Below are positions 1 to 5,424 of a stretch of 5,424 bases of DNA, one piece after another. This DNA is from CAZSGN01 sp964606415 (GTDB taxonomy: Bacteria > Bacteroidota > Bacteroidia > Bacteroidales > JBBRXJ01), in the NCBI GenBank assembly GCA_964606415.1, contig CAZSGN010000201.1:1-5424 (forward strand), written 5' to 3'. Within the stretch, counting starts at the first letter, position 1; every line of letters starts with the position of its first letter. The position numbers and the translations under genes are program-made. The notes under the pieces were generated by a model, which saw only the letters and a program-made list of their open reading frames with translations, was not told the DNA's origin and made no database searches.

Positions 1-148
1 TAACAGTGTCTTATATCATTTAAATATTTAACCATTAAAATAAGAGTAGAACCAATTATTCAATTTAGATAATAAGATTTTCCAGTTTATAAAATATTCT
101 TAAATTTACGCGATATTTTTTAAGAATATAAAATTTAAAAATTTAATC
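1..148. other. AT-rich leader region upstream of the transporter gene
   Basis: No gene is visible in this stretch. It is very rich in A and T and carries an 11-bp inverted repeat at 94-129, listed separately. The octamer TATAAAAT occurs twice, at 88-95 and 127-134. I found no exact match to the Bacteroidota promoter pattern (TTTG near -33 with TAnnTTTG near -7) and no convincing sigma70 pair, so the transporter promoter is presumed to lie here but is not placed. The end of a left-hand neighbour may lie just outside the window. Confidence 0.5.
94..129. promoter_or_regulatory. 11-bp perfect inverted repeat upstream of transporter start
   Basis: ATATTCTTAAA at 94-104 is matched by its exact reverse complement TTTAAGAATAT at 119-129, with a 14-base spacer. 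The spacer (105-118) includes ACGCG, the only GC-rich spot in the leader. The right arm ends 19 bases before the transporter ATG. This could be a dimer-binding operator for a sugar-responsive regulator or a hairpin in the 5' leader of the mRNA. The arms are almost entirely A and T, so chance occurrence in such DNA is a real possibility. Confidence 0.35.
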
Positions 149-1381
149 ATGACCGAAAATTCAAAACCAAATTACACATTTGCCCTCATAATAATGGCGG
201 CACTCTTTTTTATGATAGGGTTTATGACAACGATGAATAACTCTATGATTGACTTTTTAAAAGAAGCCTTCAATCTTGATCAAAGGCCAAATGGAGAGGT
301 TTTAAAACAACTTCCCAATAGTTTCTTTTTTGGTGCCTATGCCCTTTCAATTCCGGTAGGGCTATTAATACATCGTATCGGATATAAAAATGGTGTGATA
401 TCTGGAGTTGGATTACTGGCACTTGGCATATTTTTATGTATTCCCCTGGTCGCTTTAGGTTATATACCATTTCTTTTTGGCGTTGGTATCTTTGCACTGG
501 GCATTGTGTTTTTACAGGTTGCTGCTAATCCTTATGTTAATGCATTGGGCCCTGCAAAAACAGCTGCCAGCCGACTAACACTAACCAATTTTTTAAACTC
601 GGTAGCAACAGTCATTGCTCCTATGTTTGTTTCCATGCTTATTATTACTGATATTCCGGAATCAGCTAATCTGGACCCACTCCAGGTGCAAGGGCCTTTT
701 GTTATCATTGGTGTTATTGCAGCAGTAATCTTTTTAATATTGTTTTTCCTTAAATTACCCCAAATAAAAGGAGATGAGCATGATGATCTCGAAACACCCA
801 AAGAATATAAGTCAAGTGCCTTTAAATATGTTCATGTTTGGCTGGGATCATTGGCAATATTCTTTTACATGGGTGTTGAAATAGGTATACCCAGTTTCTT
901 TGCCGATTATACTGAAAATTTAGGACTGGATTTTTCATCAGCTCACCGAACCGACATGCTTAAATATTATTGGGGAGGACTAATGGTTGGCCGTCTATTA
1001 GGTATATTTGTCCTTCAGAAATTCTCAGCCAGACAGATCCTTACCTTGTGCTCTGTTGGAGGCATTGCTTTAGTAGCCGCATCATTGGGAATTGGAGATA
1101 GCAATCCGGTTTTAGCTATGTGGTTATTACTGGGTACAGGCTTGTTCCACTCTATCATGTGGCCAACGATCTATAACCTGGCACTGGAAGATTTAGGGCC
1201 ACTAGCTGGTGTTGCATCAGGCGTTATTTCAACTGCTGTCATTGGCGCTGCTATTTTAACCCCGATCATGGGTGCAGTTCAATCAATTACAGGGTCTGTC
1301 ATTTTCGCTATTGCCTCTCTGTTTATTTACTACCTGTATCTTATCTTTTTTGCAACAAAAGGTTCAAAAATCAGAACATAA
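149..1381 (+). CDS. FucP/GluP-type (FHS family) sugar:cation MFS transporter
   Basis: This encodes a 410-residue inner-membrane permease of the major facilitator superfamily, fucose/glucose-galactose/hexose branch, predicted to import a monosaccharide. About twelve hydrophobic helices are visible. The two six-helix halves are joined by a charged loop near residues 204-226 (KGDEHDD and following). Family signatures are LQVAANPYVNALG at 122-134, SRLTLTNFLNS at 141-151, YYWGGLMVGRLLG at 273-285 and SIMWPTIYNLALEDLG at 335-350. Length is close to the usual 400-440. The ATG at 149 is preceded by an A/T-rich stretch without a Shine-Dalgarno sequence and begins a short polar N-terminus before helix 1. 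By eye alignment to E. coli FucP, the coupling acids Asp46 and Glu135 correspond to Asn31 and Gln123, so proton coupling by the FucP mechanism is uncertain. No sugar-catabolic gene is adjacent, so the substrate (fucose, glucose/galactose, N-acetylglucosamine or another) cannot be chosen. Family assignment is firm; substrate is not. Confidence 0.93.
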   Translation: MTENSKPNYTFALIIMAALFFMIGFMTTMNNSMIDFLKEAFNLDQRPNGEVLKQLPNSFFFGAYALSIPVGLLIHRIGYKNGVISGVGLLALGIFLCIPLVALGYIPFLFGVGIFALGIVFLQVAANPYVNALGPAKTAASRLTLTNFLNSVATVIAPMFVSMLIITDIPESANLDPLQVQGPFVIIGVIAAVIFLILFFLKLPQIKGDEHDDLETPKEYKSSAFKYVHVWLGSLAIFFYMGVEIGIPSFFADYTENLGLDFSSAHRTDMLKYYWGGLMVGRLLGIFVLQKFSARQILTLCSVGGIALVAASLGIGDSNPVLAMWLLLGTGLFHSIMWPTIYNLALEDLGPLAGVASGVISTAVIGAAILTPIMGAVQSITGSVIFAIASLFIYYLYLIFFATKGSKIRT

Positions 1382-1392
1382 AAAAACAAAAG

Positions 1393-1453
1393 CGTCACAA
1401 CCTTTACCTGATACCTTAAGTCAAAGGGATGGGTTTAGGTTGTGATGTTTTTT
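1393..1453 (+). terminator. Rho-independent terminator after the transporter
   Basis: The outer stem pairs 1393-1403 with 1437-1447 (TCACAACCT against AGGTTGTGA, extended by one G-T and one C-G pair). It is followed directly by six T residues at 1448-1453. The 33-base interior folds further with mismatches: ACC at 1406-1408 with GGT at 1432-1434, and CCTT at 1414-1417 with AAGG at 1424-1427. The whole can therefore form one long imperfect hairpin with a small apical loop. It starts 12 bases after the transporter stop. An A-rich run at 1381-1391 lies on the other side, so the structure could also stop transcription arriving from the right. Confidence 0.85.
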
Positions 1454-1520
1454 ATATACATATTGATAAAAGAAATATAAAATTCAGTATTTTTATCATG
1501 AACCAAAACTACAAACAAAC
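1454..1520 (+). promoter_or_regulatory. Leader of lipoprotein gene with 8-bp inverted repeat and 8-codon upstream frame
   Basis: This short AT-rich stretch lies between the terminator and the lipoprotein start and should hold that gene's promoter. TGATAAAA at 1464-1471 is the exact reverse complement of TTTTATCA at 1491-1498, with a 19-base spacer. An ATG at 1498 opens an eight-codon frame (MNQNYKQT) whose TGA at 1522-1524 overlaps the lipoprotein ATG at 1521-1523 in the ATGA form. Either element could be chance in such AT-rich DNA. No clear -7/-33 promoter pair was recognised. Confidence 0.3.
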
Positions 1521-2021
1521 ATGAAAAAATTTCTTTATACTATTATTGCTGCACTTTTTTCTTTCTTTATTATTTCGGGATGCACAGAAGAGGTTAAAGA
1601 CCAACTTCTTCCGGAAAAAATGAGTGCCACCATCAATGACACAAGCTGGAGGGCTGATCTCAGAAAAACAACCCGGGAAAGTGACCGTTTCATCATTAAC
1701 GGCACATCAGTGGACGGTCAAATACTGAACATCACCATCCACGGGACCACTGAGAAAAAATATGATCTCAACACGAATACTCTGGACACCACTTCTTCTG
1801 TAGACTTCAATGCTTTCTTCAAACGTTCAGCCAAAATAAGCAATGATGATATTTTTTATGCTTCCAAAGGCACCGTTGAATTAACAGAAGTCAATACCAA
1901 TGAAGAAACCATCTCGGGTACTTTTGCATTCACGATGTATAAAGCTGATTCCGAACAAGCCTTTATCAAGGAAGATTCTGTGGTGGTTACCAATGGAAAA
2001 TTCACAGAGCTCCGCTATTAA
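1521..2021 (+). CDS. Small envelope lipoprotein, DUF6252-like
   Basis: The product is 166 residues. The N-terminus is a classic lipoprotein signal: MKK, a hydrophobic stretch at 4-18, then the lipobox FIISGC with the lipidated cysteine at residue 21. The mature part is about 145 residues, mostly predicted beta strand, and has no other cysteine. It opens with a segment of the type MSATINDTSWRA (34-45) and ends with SGTFAFTMYKAD, then VVVTNGKFTELRY at the C-terminus. That beginning and ending resemble the DUF6252 family of Bacteroidota lipoproteins of unknown function, recognised by eye only. The residues after the cysteine (TEEVKD) are acidic, somewhat like the signal that sends Bacteroidota lipoproteins to the cell surface. 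The start is chosen because the lipoprotein signal begins exactly there; the upstream bases are A-rich without a Shine-Dalgarno sequence. The gene follows a terminator and overlaps pcm by 4 bp at the stop codons. Confidence 0.88.
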   Translation: MKKFLYTIIAALFSFFIISGCTEEVKDQLLPEKMSATINDTSWRADLRKTTRESDRFIINGTSVDGQILNITIHGTTEKKYDLNTNTLDTTSSVDFNAFFKRSAKISNDDIFYASKGTVELTEVNTNEETISGTFAFTMYKADSEQAFIKEDSVVVTNGKFTELRY

Positions 2022-2725
2022 TCCTTTTTACCGGAACGGACCATTGGCACAAAGCGTACTCCTGTAATAACGTTACGGGTAGTACCCTGTTCCGTTTTAT
2101 TAATTTCCACAAGGTCCTGGGACAATTCTCCCACCGGGAGAATCATGGTACCTCCCACAGCAAGCTGTTCAATTAATTTAGGAGGAACTTCCGGAGGTGC
2201 AGCGGTTAATATAATACGATCAAAAGGGGCAAACTCCTCCCAGCCCTCATAACCATCACCATGTTTCACATAAACATTATCATATCCTGACTCATGCAAG
2301 GTTTCTTCTGCCCTGTCGGCGAGTTCTTTAACAATCTCTATCGTATAAACCGAATCAGCAAGCCGGGATAAAATAGCTGCCTGGTAACCAGAACCTGTAC
2401 CAATTTCAAGCACCCTTTCTGTTCCCGTCAAATCTAATAACTCAGTCATCAAAGCAACAATATAAGGCTGGGATATGGTCTGTTCATATCCAATAGGCAA
2501 AGGGTGGTCTCCATAAGCGCTCCCTCTTACATTTTCCGGCATAAATTTATGGCGCGGAGTGTTTTTCATGGCATCAACAACATCCTTATCTGTTATACCC
2601 CGGGCAACAATTTGTTCTTCAACCATATTTGCAGCATTTTGCTTCCATTCCTGATTGTCTTCTGCCTTGCTTCCTGAAAATAGAACCATAAAACCTCCTG
2701 TTAGAAAAATAAATATCATTTTCAT
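2018..2725 (-). CDS. pcm: Protein-L-isoaspartate O-methyltransferase, exported type
   Basis: This enzyme uses S-adenosylmethionine to methylate L-isoaspartyl residues in aged proteins, starting their repair to aspartate. Family motifs are clear, numbered from the first in-frame codon (GTG at 2728): PRHKFMPENVRGSAY (58-72), LPIGYEQTISQPY with the substrate-site TISQPY (77-89), SAM-binding motif I VLEIGTGSGYQAAIL (106-120), the acid-ended strand YTIEI (128-132), DRIILTAAPPEVPPKL (170-185) and GGTMILPVG (192-200). The catalytic core is complete. Unlike the roughly 208-residue cytosolic E. coli enzyme, this one has an N-terminal extension with a signal-peptide shape: MKM, hydrophobic IFIFLTGGFMVLFSG, then SKA before EDN as a likely cleavage site. 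I chose the ATG at 2725 over the GTG just before it; the ATG at 2719 is also possible, and all keep the signal. It lies downstream of ilvD on the same strand, and its stop overlaps the lipoprotein stop. Confidence 0.95.
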   Translation of the reverse strand: MKMIFIFLTGGFMVLFSGSKAEDNQEWKQNAANMVEEQIVARGITDKDVVDAMKNTPRHKFMPENVRGSAYGDHPLPIGYEQTISQPYIVALMTELLDLTGTERVLEIGTGSGYQAAILSRLADSVYTIEIVKELADRAEETLHESGYDNVYVKHGDGYEGWEEFAPFDRIILTAAPPEVPPKLIEQLAVGGTMILPVGELSQDLVEINKTEQGTTRNVITGVRFVPMVRSGKKD

Positions 2726-2762
2726 CACGAGAATAAATTTTAATCTTTTAGTAAATAATATA

Positions 2763-2957
2763 TCAATAATTATTCCAATCTGGTATTGCTAATGCTATGA
2801 AAAAATAATTATTTACCCTTGCCCTCATAGAAGTCTCCGGAGACAAAAAAAGTAAAACGTCCTCCTTTGACAGGATCAGTAATTCATTATAAATCCTCCT
2901 GAACACAATCTCAACAGTATCCCGAAACCGGATTACATCATTCCACTTAGCATTCAC
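2763..2957 (-). CDS. Doubtful 64-codon frame overlapping the ilvD stop
   Basis: The frame begins with GTG at 2957-2955, overlapping the ilvD TGA (2956-2954) in the GTGA arrangement typical of translational coupling. It ends 37 bases before the pcm ATG. The predicted 64-residue peptide is rich in Leu, Ile, Val and aromatic residues, has charged N-terminal residues (NAKWNDVIRFRD), and shows no signal peptide or motif that I recognise. The only start that gives the full overlap is GTG; an internal ATG at codon 44 would leave a 21-residue peptide. In favour are its position, its strand and an intact frame between two co-directional genes. Against are the lack of any known family and the short length. 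It may be a real small gene, a remnant of a decayed gene, or noise in a spacer. A 12-bp palindrome falls inside it. Confidence 0.3.
   Translation of the reverse strand: MNAKWNDVIRFRDTVEIVFRRIYNELLILSKEDVLLFLSPETSMRARVNNYFFIALAIPDWNNY
2833..2844. repeat. 12-bp perfect palindrome between pcm and ilvD
   Basis: GTCTCCGGAGAC at 2833-2844 is identical to its own reverse complement. It is followed by seven A residues at 2845-2851, which read as a T run before the palindrome on the - strand. That order is wrong for a terminator of ilvD, and no + strand T run follows. It is GC-rich compared with its surroundings. It may be a protein-binding site or an incidental sequence encoding LSPET in the doubtful 64-codon frame. 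Confidence 0.4.
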
Positions 2958-4636
2958 TCATCCGTCACGCACCCTTCAGAGGCAGAAGCAACCATTTGCT
3001 GGAATTTTTTCAGAACGCCGGATTTTGCCTTATAAGCCGGTTTTTTCCATTCATTTCTCCTTTTAAGCAATTCTTCATCAGAAATATTCAATTCCAGCTT
3101 CCTGCGGTTTGCATCGATAGTAATCGTATCTCCATCCTTAATCAGTGCAATGGCACCCCCTTGTTGCGCTTCGGGTGTTACATGCCCAACAACAAACCCG
3201 TGGGTTCCGCCGGAGAAGCGGCCATCTGTAATTAAAGCGACATGCTGTCCTAACCCGGCACCAATAACAGCACTGGTAGGCTTTAACATCTCAGGCATAC
3301 CCGGCGCCCCGCGAGGGCCCACATATCTAATAACAATTACGTCACCGGGTTGCACTTTTTCACCAATACCTTTTATCGCATCACGCTCATTATCAAAGAC
3401 GACAGCTTTTCCTTTAAATACATCACCTTCCTTACCTGTTATTTTAGCAACGGAGCCTTCCTCTGCCAGGTTTCCATATAAAATTTGAATATGCCCGAAC
3501 TTTTTGATAGGCTTTTCAATGGGATGAATAATTTTTTGGTCTGCATCAAGCGACCTTGCTTCCGCAAGATTTTCTTTGATACTTTTCCCTGTCACGGTTA
3601 AACAATTTTCATGAATAAACCCCTTTTCCATCAGGTATTTTAAAACACCGGGCGTACCTCCAATATTATGCAGATCTTCCATAAGGTAACGGCCACTAGG
3701 TTTAAGATCGCCAAGAAATGGGGTTTGATCACTAATTCTCTGGAAATCGGCCAGGTTCAAAGAAACACCTACTGATTTTGCCATGGCGATCATATGTAAC
3801 ACTGCATTGGTTGATCCGCCCAGCGCCATGATCAGGGTCAATGCATTTTCAAAAGCCTCTTTGGTCAGAATATCTTTAGGCCGTATATCTTCTTTTAAAA
3901 GATGCTTAATAGCTGCACCAAGGATCTGCAATTCTTTATTCTTGGCCTGGCTAACAGCAGGATTTGATGAGCTATAGGGCATACTCATCCCCATTGCCTC
4001 AATAGCTGACGCCATCGTATTAGCCGTATACATCCCTCCACAGGCACCTGCACCAGGAATAGCATTCTTGATTATACCAATATAATCTTCATTACTAATC
4101 GTGCCCCGCAACTTTTTACCATAAGCTTCAAAAGCCGAAACAATATTCAGGTCTTCACCTTTCCAGTTACCCTTAGCAACCGTACCACCATAAACAAGAA
4201 TCGAGGGACGGTTAAGCCGGCCTAAAGCAATCATCGCCCCGGGCATATTCTTGTCACATCCAACAACCGGAATCAAAGCATCATAATATTGCGCCCCTGC
4301 CACCGTCTCGATAGAATCCGCAATAACCTCTCTTGACACCAGTGAAAAACGCATACCATCCGTGCCATTTGTAATACCATCACTAACCCCAATGGTATGA
4401 AAAATCAATCCAAGCAAATCATTTTTTTGTACAGCATCTTTGATATGACCAGAAAGATCATTCAAATGCATGTTACAGGGATTGCCTTCCCAGCCAGTAC
4501 TCACAATCCCAACCTGGGCTTTTTTAAAATCATCATCGTCCAAACCAATCGCATATAGCATTGCCTGTGCAGCAGGTAATGAATCATCCTGGGTGATCGT
4601 CCTGCTTATTTTGTTTTCTTTATTTTCTGACATCAT
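2954..4636 (-). CDS. ilvD: Dihydroxyacid dehydratase (branched-chain amino acid synthesis)
   Basis: This cytoplasmic enzyme dehydrates 2,3-dihydroxyisovalerate and 2,3-dihydroxy-3-methylvalerate to the 2-keto acids that lead to valine, leucine and isoleucine. It is full length at 560 residues. Three cysteines expected for a [2Fe-2S] cluster are present: C54 in GNPCNMHLN, C127 in VVGCDKNMPG and C199 in GAGACGGMYTANTM. Magnesium-site residues D128 and K129 follow C127, the latter being the lysine that is carbamylated in the family. SDGITNGTDGM spans 85-95. The C-terminal swivelling domain has YVGPRGAPGMPEML (438-451) and TDGRFSGGTHGFVVGH (470-485), with S475 as the likely catalytic base. The protein ends in GCVTDE, common in Bacteroidota homologues. 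Two consecutive ATG codons (4636 and 4633) open the gene after an A-rich stretch; either may be used. No acetolactate synthase or ketol-acid reductoisomerase gene flanks it. The motifs argue against a sugar-acid dehydratase of the same superfamily. Confidence 0.97.
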   Translation of the reverse strand: MMSENKENKISRTITQDDSLPAAQAMLYAIGLDDDDFKKAQVGIVSTGWEGNPCNMHLNDLSGHIKDAVQKNDLLGLIFHTIGVSDGITNGTDGMRFSLVSREVIADSIETVAGAQYYDALIPVVGCDKNMPGAMIALGRLNRPSILVYGGTVAKGNWKGEDLNIVSAFEAYGKKLRGTISNEDYIGIIKNAIPGAGACGGMYTANTMASAIEAMGMSMPYSSSNPAVSQAKNKELQILGAAIKHLLKEDIRPKDILTKEAFENALTLIMALGGSTNAVLHMIAMAKSVGVSLNLADFQRISDQTPFLGDLKPSGRYLMEDLHNIGGTPGVLKYLMEKGFIHENCLTVTGKSIKENLAEARSLDADQKIIHPIEKPIKKFGHIQILYGNLAEEGSVAKITGKEGDVFKGKAVVFDNERDAIKGIGEKVQPGDVIVIRYVGPRGAPGMPEMLKPTSAVIGAGLGQHVALITDGRFSGGTHGFVVGHVTPEAQQGGAIALIKDGDTITIDANRRKLELNISDEELLKRRNEWKKPAYKAKSGVLKKFQQMVASASEGCVTDE

Positions 4637-4919
4637 TTTTTATTTTTATTATATTACAAAAATCTCGCAATAACTTATAAAACACTAATTATTAAAACTT
4701 TGCATATTAAAGCACAGAGCTAAATTATTGATTTCATGCTATTTAAATATACTATTTTTATAAAATATATACCTGAATTTTATTCCGAAAAACTTGATTC
4801 AGCTATAATATGTTTTAATGCGCCTATAAACTTGTTCAAAATTAATCGAAAAGGGTCAAAAATGCATATAAATCATTTCTTTTTTCCTATTTTCATGGTA
4901 GAAATTAAACAAGGCCGAC
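4637..4919. promoter_or_regulatory. Divergent intergenic region between ilvD and the pirin gene
   Basis: This 283-bp, very AT-rich region separates the divergent starts of ilvD and the pirin gene and must hold both promoters or connect to them. It has short AT-only symmetrical sequences, TATTTAAATA at 4740-4749 and TATTTT/AAAATA arms at 4753-4767. TATAAT is found on the + strand at 4804-4809, but no good -35 element sits at the right distance. I see no branched-chain-amino-acid leader peptide, T-box or attenuator hairpin ahead of ilvD. A 66-codon frame opening at 4736 has a composition consistent with AT-rich noise and overlaps the pirin start. Confidence 0.5.
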
Positions 4920-5424
4920 ATGTACAGAAAAACTAAAAAAATCATAGACGCACAGCCTGGCACAGAAGGTGCAGGTGTAAGAATAAACAGGGTTTTTGCA
5001 CAGGATGAAGTTGCTTTAACCGATCCTTTCCTGCTACTTGATGATTTTCGCAACGAAAAAGCTGAAGATTACCAGGCAGGCTTTCCCTGGCATCCACACC
5101 GGGGCATTGAAACCGTCACTTACATGAAACTTGGTCAAATGCGTCACGAAGACAGCATTGGGAATAATGGAGTCATTGGGCCAGGAGGAATCCAGTGGAT
5201 GACAGCAGGAGGAGGAATCGTCCACCAGGAGATACCTGAACAAAAAGAAGGCAATTTGGAGGGGTTTCAGCTATGGGTCAATTTACCTTCAAAAGAAAAA
5301 ATGACCAACCCATGGTATCAGGAATATAGCCCGGAAAAAATACCAACCATCGAAAACAAACATGGTGCCATAACCCAAGTTGAGCATTTTTCCATCAAAA
5401 AGCAGAAAAAATACACTTTTTTCG
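4920..5424 (+). CDS. Pirin-family cupin protein, 3' end outside window
   Basis: The first 168 residues are present; the family is usually about 230-300 residues, so the C-terminal cupin domain is largely missing because the window ends. The N-terminal pirin domain is complete in its key parts: RINRVFAQDEVALTDPFLLL (21-40), FPWHPHRGIETVTYM (55-69), GPGGIQWMTAGGGIVHQE (87-104) and LEGFQLWVNLP (113-123). The four metal ligands known from human pirin (His56, His58, His101, Glu103) correspond to H58, H60, H102 and E104, so an Fe-binding site is intact. Bacterial pirins include quercetin dioxygenases (YhhW type) and a Serratia protein reported to bind pyruvate dehydrogenase E1; the role here cannot be fixed. 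The ATG at 4920 gives a start (MYRKTKKIIDAQPG) that fits family N-termini. It is transcribed divergently from ilvD, so shared regulation is possible but not shown. Confidence 0.93.
   Translation, partial: MYRKTKKIIDAQPGTEGAGVRINRVFAQDEVALTDPFLLLDDFRNEKAEDYQAGFPWHPHRGIETVTYMKLGQMRHEDSIGNNGVIGPGGIQWMTAGGGIVHQEIPEQKEGNLEGFQLWVNLPSKEKMTNPWYQEYSPEKIPTIENKHGAITQVEHFSIKKQKKYTFF

Noticed and set aside
532..801. 89-codon - strand open frame within the transporter gene
   Set aside because: It is antisense to a well-supported membrane protein gene, with no independent start context or family resemblance.
2845..2904. AGGAGG sequences on the - strand (complements of 2861-2866 and 2895-2900) as ribosome binding sites
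   Set aside because: No substantial frame starts after either at suitable spacing (one leads to a four-codon frame), and the other genes here start without Shine-Dalgarno sequences.
3150..3488. 112-codon + strand open frame within ilvD
   Set aside because: It lies wholly inside the clearly coding ilvD on the opposite strand, is full of Pro, Thr and Ser, and has no recognisable motif; it is a shadow of the real gene.
2954..4636. Sugar-acid dehydratase (xylonate or phosphogluconate type) instead of IlvD
   Set aside because: The full [2Fe-2S] cysteine set, the NPCNMH and GACGGMYTANTM motifs, the 560-residue length and the GCVTDE C-terminus all fit dihydroxyacid dehydratase of the Bacteroidota type.
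4648..4653. TATAAT on the - strand just ahead of ilvD
   Set aside because: It lies only 11 bases from the first ATG with no matching -35 sequence, so it would require a nearly leaderless transcript; not supported enough to call.
4804..4809. TATAAT as a -10 promoter element for the pirin gene
   Set aside because: No acceptable -35 element lies 16-18 bases upstream, it would imply a leader of about 110 bases, and the hexamer is expected by chance in such AT-rich DNA.
4736..4936. 66-codon + strand open frame in the ilvD-pirin intergenic region
   Set aside because: Its composition (Ile, Phe, Lys, Asn rich) is what AT-rich noncoding DNA gives, it shows no motif, and it overlaps the better supported pirin start in another frame.
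4856..5243. Two - strand open frames of 65 and 69 codons over the pirin gene start
   Set aside because: Both are antisense to the pirin coding sequence, whose motifs and metal ligands are unmistakable.
1..5424. A previously undescribed multi-gene system, mobile element, CRISPR array or structural RNA
   Set aside because: All large frames belong to familiar families with unrelated roles. I saw no repeat array, transposase, integrase, terminal inverted repeats, tRNA or rRNA.

Overview
The window is AT-rich and looks like a chromosomal segment of a member of the Bacteroidota or a close relative such as Balneolota. The supporting signs are the IlvD and Pcm sequence types, a small DUF6252-like lipoprotein, an exported-type isoaspartyl methyltransferase, and starts preceded by A-rich stretches with no clear Shine-Dalgarno sequence. 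The assignment is inferred from protein flavour and start context, not from a marker gene.

Layout, left to right. Positions 1-148 are an AT-rich leader with an 11-bp inverted repeat. A 12-helix FucP/GluP-type sugar transporter follows on the + strand (149-1381) and is closed by a long hairpin terminator (1393-1453). Next is a small + strand lipoprotein gene (1521-2021). Its stop codon overlaps by 4 bp the stop codon of a convergent - strand gene for protein-L-isoaspartate O-methyltransferase with a signal peptide (pcm, 2018-2725). Further right on the - strand are a doubtful 64-codon frame (2763-2957) and a complete dihydroxyacid dehydratase gene (ilvD, 2954-4636). A 283-bp AT-rich divergent intergenic region separates ilvD from a + strand pirin-family gene, which starts at 4920 and runs off the right edge.

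How the genes relate. The - strand order ilvD, 64-codon frame, pcm is tightly packed and could be one transcript. The transporter and the lipoprotein are separated by a terminator and are probably independent units. The genes share no obvious pathway: sugar uptake, branched-chain amino acid synthesis, protein-damage repair, a cupin oxidoreductase or regulator, and an envelope lipoprotein. I see no defence system, mobile element, CRISPR array, tRNA or rRNA. This is largely an ordinary region. The points worth a second look are the signal peptide on Pcm, ilvD without ilvB/ilvN/ilvC beside it, the small overlapping frame with a 12-bp palindrome, the changed proton-relay positions in the transporter, and the hairpin ahead of it.
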